Shown: one piece after another, positions 1-6,897 of the stretch | Numbering within the stretch: the first letter of the stretch is position 1 | Layout of the letters: the number at the start of each line of letters is the position of its first letter | Assembly: GCA_947254665.1 (NCBI GenBank) | Contig: CAMYEJ010000003.1 | Span: forward strand, 1 to 22,878 | Direction: 5' to 3' | From: an uncultured Peptoniphilus sp. | GTDB lineage: Bacteria > Bacillota > Clostridia > Tissierellales > Peptoniphilaceae | DNA: 22,878 bases | Made by a program: the position numbers and the translations under genes | Notes under the pieces: generated by a model | What the model was told of the DNA's origin: nothing | The model's input: only the letters and a program-made list of their open reading frames with translations | The model's database searches: none

Positions 1-367
1 TTAATTCCCTCCCTCTCCCTCGTAAAAAAATTTTTGAAGAAGAAAGAATAGGGTTAGGTTATTCATAAAATATTTATTTATATTTATTTTTGATGCTATC
101 TGGATAGCATGAATTATAAAAATTATTAATTTCATTTGTGAGGACTAGGTTAAATACAGCTTATACCCGTTCGACTACGACGGCGTTGCCGTCTCCGCTC
201 AGGGTGACTGTAGTTGGGTGGTTCATTGTAGCCTTCGGCTATGGAACATGGAAGGTTCCGCTACAAGTGGTAATAATATGTATAGGTGCAATTACGCCTG
301 ACGGCTAAGTGAAAATAATTTAGTAACTAAGTCAATGGAAGCAGATTGCTTCCGCTACAAAAATTAT
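1..367. repeat. gene-free region built of dispersed intergenic repeats
   Basis: No credible gene lies here; the small ORF entering from 335 runs into the opposite-strand aminotransferase. Several blocks recur near 13.4-14.2 kb. The 16-mer at 15-30 is identical to 13926-13941. It is followed in both places by TTTGAAGAAGAAAGA (33-47 and 13944-13958). TATACCCGTTCGACT at 162-176 and CGCTCAGGGTGACTG at 196-210 recur around 14047-14085. The stretch 312-367 resembles 13469-13524 and contains a GGAAGCA-gat-TGCTTCC hairpin (337-353). Further short hairpins are GACGGC-gtt-GCCGTC (179-193) and TAGCC-ttc-GGCTA (about 229-241). The order of the modules is similar in both places, so this is a composite dispersed repeat rather than chance similarity. 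Confidence 0.8.
93..110. repeat. 18-bp perfect palindrome, copy 1
   Basis: ATGCTATC-TG-GATAGCAT is a perfect inverted repeat of 8+8 bp with a 2-bp centre. An identical copy lies at 378-395, with one further shared G on the 5' side. No open promoter or gene start lies next to either copy, so an operator role is not supported. A mobile or structural repeat is more likely. Confidence 0.75.
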
Positions 368-377
368 ATTGTTACAG

Positions 378-395
378 ATGCTATCTGGATAGCAT
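378..395. repeat. 18-bp perfect palindrome, copy 2
   Basis: This is identical to the palindrome at 93-110 (ATGCTATC-TG-GATAGCAT), 285 bp away, and sits just downstream of the aminotransferase terminator. Together the pair brackets the repeat block in between, as the ends of a small inserted unit might, but no target duplication was identified. Confidence 0.75.
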
Positions 396-409
396 TTAAA
401 AATACCCAA

Positions 410-434
410 AACAAAAAGCAGTATTTCTACTGCT
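410..434 (-). terminator. intrinsic terminator of the aminotransferase gene
   Basis: On the minus strand, AGCAGTA-gaaa-TACTGCT (plus 434 to 417) forms a perfect 7-bp hairpin followed by TTTTG-TTTTG. The hairpin overlaps the TAG stop codon at 427-429. It ends the single-gene transcript starting near 1536. Confidence 0.85.
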
Positions 435-1509
435 CTTTCAAAAACTTTTCTATATTCAAAAGTAATTTCCTATTATCTTCTCTTCCTAAAATACAAAATC
501 TAAAGTATTCTTCTCCAAGATTTTTAAAACTTGCTAGGTTTCTTACCACTTGCTTTTGTGGTATCAAGTAGTCATAGAGTTCTGCTGCGGTTTTACCTCC
601 TAGGAGTTTGCACATTATGAAGTTCCCTTTGGATTTATAAACTTTTAGTCCTTCTAACCCATTTAAAAATTCCAATGCGTACTCTCTCTCTTCTTCGACA
701 AATTTATATACTTCGTCTTGATATTTATTATCAGAGAACATCTTTTCTCCAGCGATGGTTGCGACGATGTTTACTCCCCAAATCAAACTGTCCTTGAAGA
801 AATATTCCTTGCATTTCTCATCCGAGGTGGTGGCGTATCCTAGCCTTATCCCCGGGGATGCGAAGAATTTAGACGTTGAACGAGCAACGAGTAGTTTGTC
901 ATACTTCTTTGTCAGTTCTATTTGGGAATATACTTTCTTGTCCGCAAATTCCACATAGGTTTCGTCGACAAACACTTTACACTTCGTCCGTTTTAGGATT
1001 TCCTCTACTTCTGAAACTTCAAGTATGGTTCCCGTTGGATTGTTTGGGTTTGCAAAGATAAATAATTCCACGTCGTTTTCATTTATTTTATCTATCAAAC
1101 TTTCTATTTTGATTTCAAAGTTATTTTCTTCTTCTAAATCGTAGTAGAAAATTTCTGAGCCTATCTTTCTAAGTTCATTTTCATATTCTGAGTAGCATGG
1201 ACTTAAAAGTATCGCCCTCTTTGGATTTACATACCTTATATAATTTGCAATTATTTCAGATGTTCCAGATCCGATTAGGATATCGCCCTCACAGGCGCCG
1301 GTATATTTTGCGATGGATGCTTTTAAACTTCTATATTCTGGGTCTGGATAGGTGGATAGGTCGTCAATCCTTCTTATTACTTCGTCTTTGGCTGATTTTG
1401 GCATGCCGAATGGATTTATATTCGATGAAAAATCAACGATGTCCTCTTCTTTGAATCCGTACTTCTTAGATATTTCAAATAAATTTACTCCATGAGAATC
1501 ATGTTTCAT
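427..1509 (-). CDS. PLP-dependent aminotransferase, CobD/HisC-like
   Basis: This 360-residue fold-type I PLP enzyme belongs to the histidinol-phosphate aminotransferase / L-threonine-O-3-phosphate decarboxylase group. The N-terminus (HGVN near 6, DFSSNINPFG 26-35) is typical of CobD-like members. Further motifs are GSGTSE (80-85), ANPNNPTG (153-160), the PLP-contacting D182, the predicted Schiff-base lysine K214 in STSKFFASPG, R222, and a C-terminal substrate-carboxylate arginine near R338. Length is normal for the family. It is cytoplasmic. It stands alone: divergent from the aldolase gene and closed by its own terminator, with no cobalamin or histidine genes in the window. The exact substrate therefore cannot be decided. 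Transamination of an amino acid or amino-acid phosphate is as likely as threonine-phosphate decarboxylation. The start is supported by an AGGA about 9 bases upstream. Confidence 0.85.
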   Translation of the reverse strand: MKHDSHGVNLFEISKKYGFKEEDIVDFSSNINPFGMPKSAKDEVIRRIDDLSTYPDPEYRSLKASIAKYTGACEGDILIGSGTSEIIANYIRYVNPKRAILLSPCYSEYENELRKIGSEIFYYDLEEENNFEIKIESLIDKINENDVELFIFANPNNPTGTILEVSEVEEILKRTKCKVFVDETYVEFADKKVYSQIELTKKYDKLLVARSTSKFFASPGIRLGYATTSDEKCKEYFFKDSLIWGVNIVATIAGEKMFSDNKYQDEVYKFVEEEREYALEFLNGLEGLKVYKSKGNFIMCKLLGGKTAAELYDYLIPQKQVVRNLASFKNLGEEYFRFCILGREDNRKLLLNIEKFLKEQ

Positions 1510-1522
1510 ATTATCATTCCTT

Positions 1523-1550
1523 TTGTTTTGTAATATACTATTATTATAGT
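1523..1550 (+). promoter_or_regulatory. candidate promoter for the aldolase / radical SAM pair
   Basis: TTGTTT (1523-1528) and TATAGT (1545-1550) are 16 bp apart, followed by GGAGG at 1573-1577 before the ATG at 1582. It lies back to back with the minus-strand promoter in a 72-bp intergenic gap. The -10 is imperfect. Confidence 0.4.
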
Positions 1551-1571
1551 TAAAAAAAAGAAGTTAAACAA
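1543..1571 (-). promoter_or_regulatory. sigma-A promoter for the aminotransferase
   Basis: On the minus strand TTGTTT (plus 1571-1566) and TATAAT (plus 1548-1543) are separated by 17 bp. The predicted start near 1536 gives a leader of about 26 nt. The element overlaps the promoter of the divergent aldolase gene. Confidence 0.6.
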
Positions 1572-1581
1572 TGGAGGCGCT

Positions 1582-2598
1582 ATGAAAAATTTTTTAAACG
1601 ATTATAATGACAAAGGTCATCCACAAGTATACGAATTTTTAGCAAAACTAGACGAAGATAAGATGATCGGTTACGGTCAAGACGATTATTCCCTTTCAGT
1701 TCAAGAAAAGATTAAGAAAGAAATCGGTCGTGACGATGTGGTGGTTGAATTTCTTCCTGGAGGAACTATTGCAAATATCGTCGCTGCAACCCACACTCTT
1801 ATGAGTTACGAAGCTATCGTCTGTGCAACTACCGGACATATTTCCATCCACGAAACTGGATCTATGGAAGCGACTGGCCACAAGGTTGTAACTATAGACA
1901 CTCCAGATGGCAAGCTTACAGAAAATCTTCTTCGCGACAAGCTCGCCCTTTTCGGTGCAGAAAATGATGTAATTCCAAAAGTTGTATATATTTCCAACAC
2001 CACAGAAGCTGGTACTGTTTACTCCATTGGCGAAATTAAAGCTCTCTACGAAGTCTGCCTTGAATTTGGAACTTACCTATTCGTCGACGGAGCAAGACTT
2101 GCAGTGGCTATGGCGAGGGAAGGATTTACTCTAAAAGAACTTTCTGAAAGCTGCGACATCTTCACCATCGGCGGCACCAAGAACGGCGCAATGTTTGGCG
2201 AAGCCCTTGTAGTTGTAGAAGACGATCTAAAGGACAGACTTAGAAATCATATGAAACAAAAGGGTTCTATCATGGCGAAGGGATTTATCCTATCTGCACA
2301 ATTTGACGCCCTATTTGAAAATGGTCTCTACTATGAACTCGGTAAAAACGCCTACGAAAAAGCTATGAAACTAAAGGATGGACTCTTAAAATTGGGAGTT
2401 GTATTTGCATTTCCACCAGAATCCAACCAACTTTTCATAAGTTTAACCAAAGATCAAATAGAAAAAGTAGAAGAGTTTGCATTAATCGGTCTTGAAAACT
2501 TAGGCACCGACGTCTACAACGTAAGACTTTGCACATCTTACAGAACCACCGACGAAGAAGTGGAAGGTTTCTTAGAAAAATTAAAGGAAATTCTATAA
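1582..2598 (+). CDS. ltaE: L-threonine aldolase-like beta-eliminating lyase
   Basis: This 338-residue fold-type I PLP enzyme resembles low-specificity threonine aldolases, which cleave threonine or allo-threonine to glycine and acetaldehyde. Visible family features are YGQDDYS near 31-37, the PLP-stacking histidine in TGHISIHETGS (84-94), FVDGARL (167-173, D169 and R172), the Schiff-base lysine K200 in IGGTKNG, and R321 near the C-terminus for the substrate carboxylate. Length is usual. The start has GGAGG five bases upstream (GGAGGcgctATG). Its TAA stop overlaps the ATG of the radical SAM gene by one base (TAATG), so the two are probably co-translated. Some relatives act on other beta-hydroxy amino acids or as tyrosine/tryptophan lyase-like enzymes, so the substrate is inferred. 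The symbol denotes the closest family. Confidence 0.82.
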   Translation: MKNFLNDYNDKGHPQVYEFLAKLDEDKMIGYGQDDYSLSVQEKIKKEIGRDDVVVEFLPGGTIANIVAATHTLMSYEAIVCATTGHISIHETGSMEATGHKVVTIDTPDGKLTENLLRDKLALFGAENDVIPKVVYISNTTEAGTVYSIGEIKALYEVCLEFGTYLFVDGARLAVAMAREGFTLKELSESCDIFTIGGTKNGAMFGEALVVVEDDLKDRLRNHMKQKGSIMAKGFILSAQFDALFENGLYYELGKNAYEKAMKLKDGLLKLGVVFAFPPESNQLFISLTKDQIEKVEEFALIGLENLGTDVYNVRLCTSYRTTDEEVEGFLEKLKEIL

Positions 2599-3464
2599 TG
2601 AAATATTATGGAAAAGTGTTCAGGCCTCCTAGCGAGGCTCGTTCATTAATTGTGCAAGCCACTGTTGGATGCAGTTACAACAAGTGCGACTTCTGCTCCA
2701 TGTACAAGGACGATACCTTTCATCTTAGAGATTTGGAAGAGCTTAAGGTGGAAATAAAGGAGTATTTGGAAGAGAGGCCATTTTACAAAAGAGTCTTTAT
2801 CGCCGACGGAGATGCTCTCTGCCTTTCAAATGACAAACTCGTAGACCTCTGCGATTTTCTTGCAAAGAATATGGAAAATTTAGAGAGGATCACCACCTAC
2901 GCAACGGCGAAGGATATTCTTAGAAAATCTGACGAAGAGTTAAGAGAACTTAGAGAGCATGGAATCGAAATGGTCTATGTGGGATACGAAAGTGGCTCCG
3001 ACGAAATCTTAAAAGATGTAAACAAGAATTCCACCGCAGAAGAATATATATTGGCAACTAAGAAGGCAAAAGCCGCAGGTATAAAGGTGTCTGCCACCAT
3101 CATCGCAGGACTTGGCGGAATGGAAAAGATGGAGTTAAATGCAGTTGAAACCGCAAAAGTTGTAACAGGAGCGAAGGCAGATTATATTTCCTACCTGACC
3201 TTGGACCTATTTCCAGACACACCTCTCTATGAAAGATATAAATCCGGCGAATTTAAAAGACTAAGCCCACTTGATATTCTTCAAGAGATCAAAATATTTT
3301 TAGAACATGTGGATTCTGAAGGCACAGTCTTTCGCTCCAACCACGCAAGTAACTACATCTCCCTCGCAGGAAATCTAAACGAAGATAAGAAGAGAATGAT
3401 CGAAGAAATCGAAGATGCACTCCGGGAAGAAAATTATAAGCCAGAATATTTAAGAGGATTTTAA
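2598..3464 (+). CDS. radical SAM protein of unassigned reaction
   Basis: I place the start at 2598, where the ATG overlaps the upstream stop codon (TAATG), giving 288 residues. An in-frame upstream ATG at 2529 would add 23 residues lying inside the aldolase gene. The cluster-binding segment is GCSYNKCDFCSMYK with C25, C30 and C33, a CX4CX2C spacing instead of the usual CX3CX2C. Downstream are a possible SAM-contacting IADGDALCL (about 68-76), YVGYESGSDEIL (127-138) and SATIIAGLGG (165-174), which fit the TIM-barrel core. No B12-binding or SPASM domain is present, so it is a minimal radical SAM protein related to COG1032/COG0731-like families. The reaction is unknown; coupling to a PLP lyase hints at amino-acid-derived chemistry, which is only inference. 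Confidence 0.82.
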   Translation: MKYYGKVFRPPSEARSLIVQATVGCSYNKCDFCSMYKDDTFHLRDLEELKVEIKEYLEERPFYKRVFIADGDALCLSNDKLVDLCDFLAKNMENLERITTYATAKDILRKSDEELRELREHGIEMVYVGYESGSDEILKDVNKNSTAEEYILATKKAKAAGIKVSATIIAGLGGMEKMELNAVETAKVVTGAKADYISYLTLDLFPDTPLYERYKSGEFKRLSPLDILQEIKIFLEHVDSEGTVFRSNHASNYISLAGNLNEDKKRMIEEIEDALREENYKPEYLRGF

Positions 3465-3475
3465 AAGATAAATCG

Positions 3476-3510
3476 AAAAAAACTCGGAACTTTCCGGGTT
3501 TTATTTTTCT
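3476..3510 (+). terminator. intrinsic terminator after the radical SAM gene
   Basis: AACTCGGA (3481-3488), loop ACTT, TCCGGGTT (3493-3500) with one G-U pair, then TTATTTTT. It is preceded by an A-tract, as usual for strong terminators, and starts about 12 bases after the stop codon. Confidence 0.88.
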
Positions 3511-3564
3511 AAAAATTTACAAATTCAAAAGCCATTCATTGTAAACAGTTGGTTTGTAGACGAG

Positions 3565-3592
3565 TTTACGCGAGATTTACAATTATTTTACA
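3565..3592. promoter_or_regulatory. three 11-bp-phased repeats, candidate WalR (OmpR-family) box
   Basis: TTTACG (3565-3570), TTTACA (3576-3581) and TTTACA (3587-3592) are separated by exactly 5 bp each. On the minus strand this is TGTAAA-N5-TGTAAA-N5-CGTAAA. The first two units fit the WalR consensus TGTWAH-N5-TGTWAH published for Bacillus and Staphylococcus; the plus-strand reading also resembles PhoP boxes. The site ends about 55 bp before the ABC ATP-binding gene start and would overlap the -35 region of the candidate -10 (TAATAT 3605-3610), a usual position for activation by OmpR-type regulators. Binding is inferred; the repeat geometry is directly visible. Confidence 0.6.
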
Positions 3593-3604
3593 CATTGCTA
3601 AATG

Positions 3605-3618
3605 TAATATCTTAAAAT
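3605..3618 (+). promoter_or_regulatory. candidate -10 region of the ABC exporter operon
   Basis: TAATAT (3605-3610, directly preceded by TG) or TAAAAT (3613-3618) could serve as -10. Neither has a good -35 at 16-18 bp, which would fit an activator-dependent promoter driven by the repeats at 3565-3592. Confidence 0.35.
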
Positions 3619-3646
3619 TAAAGTGGAAAAAATATTGGAGGTTCAT

Positions 3647-4585
3647 ATGGAAAGTGTTATAGAAGTGAAGGGACTTGTTAAAAAATATAAGGAGTTAATT
3701 GCGGTAGATAATTTGGACTTAGAAGTTAAATCCGGAGAAATACTCGGACTACTCGGTCCCAACGGAAGCGGCAAATCCACAACCATAAACTGCATCCTCT
3801 CCCTATTAAAAAAAGATGCAGGCAGCGTGAAAATCTTCGGTAAGGAGATGTCCCCGGATGCCTATGATATTAAAAGAAGGATTGGAGTCGTGTTTCAAGA
3901 CGTGGCTGTATATGACGAACTAAATGTCTACGAAAATATCGACTACTTCTGCGGTCTCTACATAAAGGACAAGGAAGAAAGAAAAATTTTGGTCAAGAGG
4001 GCACTTGATTTAGTAAGTCTAAATGACTTCGTAAAATTTAAACCGAAGAAGCTCTCCGGAGGACTACTACGAAGGCTAAACATCGCCTGCGGAATCGCCC
4101 ACAGACCAGAGATAATTATTCTAGATGAGCCAACCGTTGCAGTAGATCCTCAATCCAGAAACAATATTCTTGAAGGGATAAAAAAATTAAACAAGGAAGG
4201 CTCCACCATCATCTACACATCCCACTACATGGACGAAGTCGACTTTCTCTGCGACGACATAGTCATAATCGACAAGGGCAAGGTCATCGCAAAGGGAACA
4301 TCAGAAGAGTTAAAGAACAGCATAGAAATGAACGAAAAGATAAGCTTCACCTCTTCTAATCTAAGTGATGAAGTTAAAGAAAAGATTAAATCTCTTGAAC
4401 ACATTCTAAGCTATGAAGAAAAAGACAGCTCAGTTAGACTCACATTTTCCCATGGAGATGGATATCTTATGAAGCTAATCAAGCTTCTCGACGAAAATAA
4501 TATTAAGTATAGTTCACTTAATGTTGAAAAACCTAGCTTAAACGATGTGTTCTTGGAACTTACAGGTAAGGATTTGAGGGATTAG
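3647..4585 (+). CDS. ABC transporter ATP-binding protein
   Basis: I chose ATG 3647 (312 residues) because GGAGG sits five bases before it. The in-frame GTG at 3623 would place that Shine-Dalgarno inside the gene. Motifs in order are Walker A GPNGSGKS (37-44), Q-loop VVFQD (Q84), signature LSGGLLRR (136-143), Walker B IIILDEP (156-162), D-loop (167) and the switch histidine H193 in TSHYMDE. The C-terminal 80 or so residues form the usual extension of DrrA/CcmA-type ATPases. It should energise the two ABC-2 permeases that follow directly. Such exporters move drugs, antimicrobial peptides, lipids or wall precursors; the substrate cannot be read from this subunit. No histidine kinase or regulator gene is adjacent, but a candidate WalR box lies upstream. 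Confidence 0.92.
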   Translation: MESVIEVKGLVKKYKELIAVDNLDLEVKSGEILGLLGPNGSGKSTTINCILSLLKKDAGSVKIFGKEMSPDAYDIKRRIGVVFQDVAVYDELNVYENIDYFCGLYIKDKEERKILVKRALDLVSLNDFVKFKPKKLSGGLLRRLNIACGIAHRPEIIILDEPTVAVDPQSRNNILEGIKKLNKEGSTIIYTSHYMDEVDFLCDDIVIIDKGKVIAKGTSEELKNSIEMNEKISFTSSNLSDEVKEKIKSLEHILSYEEKDSSVRLTFSHGDGYLMKLIKLLDENNIKYSSLNVEKPSLNDVFLELTGKDLRD

Positions 4586-4586
4586 T

Positions 4587-5684
4587 ATGTTTATTCATTC
4601 TTTTAAAAATACTTTTAAGGTGCTTTTAAGACAGCGACCCCTTCTCTTTTGGTCACTGATATTCCCGATCATCCTGGGAGTATTTTTTAAGCTTGCCTTT
4701 GGAAATATTACAGAAAATATGAAGTTTAAGACCGTAGACGTGGCAGTAAACACCAATCTAATGGAAGATGCAAACTTCAAAAGCTTTATGGATGAAATGG
4801 AAAAAGAAAAATACTTCAAGGTCAGAACCGCAAGCAGCGAAGATGTTTTAGATGAAGATAAAGACGTAAAAGTCTATATCAAATCCTTTGACGAAATCTA
4901 TACGAAAAAGTCTGGAATCTCAGAAACGATTGTTGAAACCATCATGAATGCTTATTCGCAAAAATCTTCGATGATAAGTAAAGTGATGATGAAAAATCCA
5001 AGGACAGACATAAGTAAAATTTTAAGTGTTGAAAACCACATAAAAGACGTGTCGCGGAAAAATATGGATCCAGTAAACGCATTTTTCTACACTCTCCTCG
5101 GTATGACCACCATCTACGGATATATGTGGGGACTCTTCGTAAGTTTTCAGTACGAGGCAAATCTCTCTACCAACGGCAAGAGAAATGCAGTCTCTCCAAC
5201 CAAAAAGAGCATCATGCTGTCCGCATCGGTTCTAGTCAGTTGGATAATAAATTTTGCAATCACACTTATATTTATAGCCTACTTAAAATATGCTCTCGGA
5301 GTTGAGTTTGGAAATCGATCTTTGGAAATCATAGAACTTGCAGCCCTTGGATCACTTTGTGGTGTAGCCTTCGGTATGTTAATCGGAGTTTCAAATAAGG
5401 CAAGTCTCGACACCAAAATCGGATTGGGAATCGCAATCACCATGCTCATGTCATTCTTAGCGGGAATGATGGTAGCAGATATGAAGATAATCATTGCTGA
5501 GCACGCACCTATTGTAAATAAAATAAATCCCGTTGCAATTATAACAGATGCAGTCTACTCCCTATATTACTATGATTCAACGACAAGGTTCGGTCATGAC
5601 ATGGTAAATCTCTTGGTTCTAACTGTAGTGTTCATAGGTGCATCACTGATATTTATGAGAGGCAAAGAATATGAAAGTCTTTAA
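4587..5684 (+). CDS. ABC-2 type transporter permease (first)
   Basis: This is a 365-residue integral membrane protein, one base downstream of the ATPase stop. An N-terminal cytoplasmic stretch is followed by TM1 (about 17-37), a large extracytoplasmic loop (about 40-163) and five more membrane segments (roughly 165-187, 212-234, 249-269, 277-297 and 338-356). That is the ABC-2 layout. The NPVAIITDAVYSLYYYD segment (314-330) before the last helix is typical of these permeases. It overlaps the next permease by 14 bases, so the two are co-translated and probably form a heterodimer. The substrate is unknown. The big outer loop is more typical of drug, peptide or lysis-linked exporters than of lipid carriers, but this is weak evidence. 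Confidence 0.88.
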   Translation: MFIHSFKNTFKVLLRQRPLLFWSLIFPIILGVFFKLAFGNITENMKFKTVDVAVNTNLMEDANFKSFMDEMEKEKYFKVRTASSEDVLDEDKDVKVYIKSFDEIYTKKSGISETIVETIMNAYSQKSSMISKVMMKNPRTDISKILSVENHIKDVSRKNMDPVNAFFYTLLGMTTIYGYMWGLFVSFQYEANLSTNGKRNAVSPTKKSIMLSASVLVSWIINFAITLIFIAYLKYALGVEFGNRSLEIIELAALGSLCGVAFGMLIGVSNKASLDTKIGLGIAITMLMSFLAGMMVADMKIIIAEHAPIVNKINPVAIITDAVYSLYYYDSTTRFGHDMVNLLVLTVVFIGASLIFMRGKEYESL

Positions 5685-6780
5685 AAATTATTTCAAAATA
5701 ACTTGGGCCCATAAGACGTCCATAATTTTATATACGATAATATTTATAGTTTTGATGAGCTTCTTTACCAAGACTACAAATGAACCCTCTTATAAATCCG
5801 TGGACGTAAATATATATTTGGAAGATAATGCAGACACAAAACTTTCCCGCGCCCTCTATGACTACCTGGATAAGAACACCCATATTGTGAAGATGGACAA
5901 AGACTTGGTAGAAGACAAACTCTTCTACAATTTTATAAGTGCTGCAATAGAAATACCAAAAAACTTCGACACCACTAAAGAGGTGCTCTACAAATCCGCC
6001 CCAGACGACAGCTACTCAACAAATGTAGAAAATAAAATAAATATCTATCTGAGCCAAGTTGGCGTATATGAAAAAGCAGGCTTCACAGAAGAGGAAGCTA
6101 TAAAAAACGCCATTGAGGACTTGGAAAAGAAAGTTGCAGTCAATATAAAATCCGGCGACGCAGACATTAAAAAGGACACAAGTCGCTACTATTTCAATTT
6201 TTTAAACTACTTGCTTCTTTCTCAAATCATACTTATAGTTTCAACCATAGTCAAAGTCTACAAGGAAAAACCTATACTTATGAGAAATATTGTATCTCCA
6301 CTTCCAAGGACTCGGATTAATCTCGAGATGATGCTCGGCCATATTGTGGTGGGACTTGCGGCATGGATTCTATACATGGTGCTATTTGTCATTATGTATC
6401 ACTACGACTTCAGTAAAACTCACATAAACCTTATGATGCTAAACTCATTTGTTTTTACAATCTCAGTCGTATCGATGGCTGTTATGATTGCAAATATATT
6501 AAGAGATTCTAACGCCATGCAAGGTGTGATGAATGTAGTGTCCCTTGGATCATCATTCCTATGTGGAGCATTTGTTCCGCAAGAAATTTTGGGAAAGACT
6601 GCCCTCACCATAGGAAAAGTATTTCCTGGCTACTACTATATAAAAAATAACGAAATGCTCATGGAAGCTCCGAGCCTATCCACCATCCTTCCAAATATGA
6701 TGATAGTACTAGGATTTGCAGCAGCGTTTATAATTGTGTCCGCATTTACAAAACCAAAAGCAAACGACAATATAAATTAA
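5671..6780 (+). CDS. ABC-2 type transporter permease (second)
   Basis: This 369-residue membrane protein has the same architecture as its upstream neighbour: TM1 (about 17-33), an outer loop of about 140 residues, then hydrophobic segments near 175-195, 225-245, 255-275, 285-305 and 340-360. Its start lies inside the end of the first permease gene (14-base overlap). Sequence identity with the first permease is low by eye, so the pair is likely an old duplication making a heterodimeric channel. KPKANDNIN forms a short cytoplasmic tail. It is the last gene of the exporter operon; a strong terminator follows 24 bases after the stop. Confidence 0.87.
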   Translation: MKVFKNYFKITWAHKTSIILYTIIFIVLMSFFTKTTNEPSYKSVDVNIYLEDNADTKLSRALYDYLDKNTHIVKMDKDLVEDKLFYNFISAAIEIPKNFDTTKEVLYKSAPDDSYSTNVENKINIYLSQVGVYEKAGFTEEEAIKNAIEDLEKKVAVNIKSGDADIKKDTSRYYFNFLNYLLLSQIILIVSTIVKVYKEKPILMRNIVSPLPRTRINLEMMLGHIVVGLAAWILYMVLFVIMYHYDFSKTHINLMMLNSFVFTISVVSMAVMIANILRDSNAMQGVMNVVSLGSSFLCGAFVPQEILGKTALTIGKVFPGYYYIKNNEMLMEAPSLSTILPNMMIVLGFAAAFIIVSAFTKPKANDNIN

Positions 6781-6803
6781 TTTTGAATTTAAATAATTTT
6801 ATT

Positions 6804-6838
6804 ATAGCGTTCACTATATATGGTGGGCGCTATTTTTA
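6804..6838 (+). terminator. intrinsic terminator of the ABC exporter operon
   Basis: ATAGCGTTCAC (6804-6814) pairs with GTGGGCGCTAT (6823-6833) through 11 pairs, including two G-U, around an 8-base AU-rich loop, followed by TTTTTATT. Confidence 0.85.
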
Positions 6839-6865
6839 TTCTAACGAACCGAATATTTAATATCC

Positions 6866-6897
6866 AATAAAAAAAGATAGGTCAAAACCTATCTTTA
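6866..6897 (-). terminator. intrinsic terminator of the zinc-ribbon operon
   Basis: On the minus strand AAAGATAGGT, a short loop and ACCTATCTTT form a perfect 10-bp hairpin followed by a T-run. It starts on the stop codon of the downstream zinc-ribbon gene. Together with 6804-6838 it closes a convergent gene pair. Confidence 0.88.

Noticed and set aside
335..571. 78-residue plus-strand ORF
   Set aside because: It overlaps the C-terminal coding region and terminator of the aminotransferase on the other strand and starts in repeat DNA; no ribosome site or family.
2529..2597. N-terminal extension of the radical SAM protein
   Set aside because: The upstream ATG lies inside the aldolase gene; the TAATG overlap at 2598 and the conserved start region favour the shorter form.
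3540..3569. GTAAAC/GTTTAC inverted repeat as a separate operator
   Set aside because: The 17-bp spacing is unusual and one arm is part of the phased TTTAC repeats, which explain the signal better.
3623..3646. GTG start for the ABC ATPase
   Set aside because: It would place the GGAGG at 3637-3641 inside the gene; ATG 3647 is well spaced from it.
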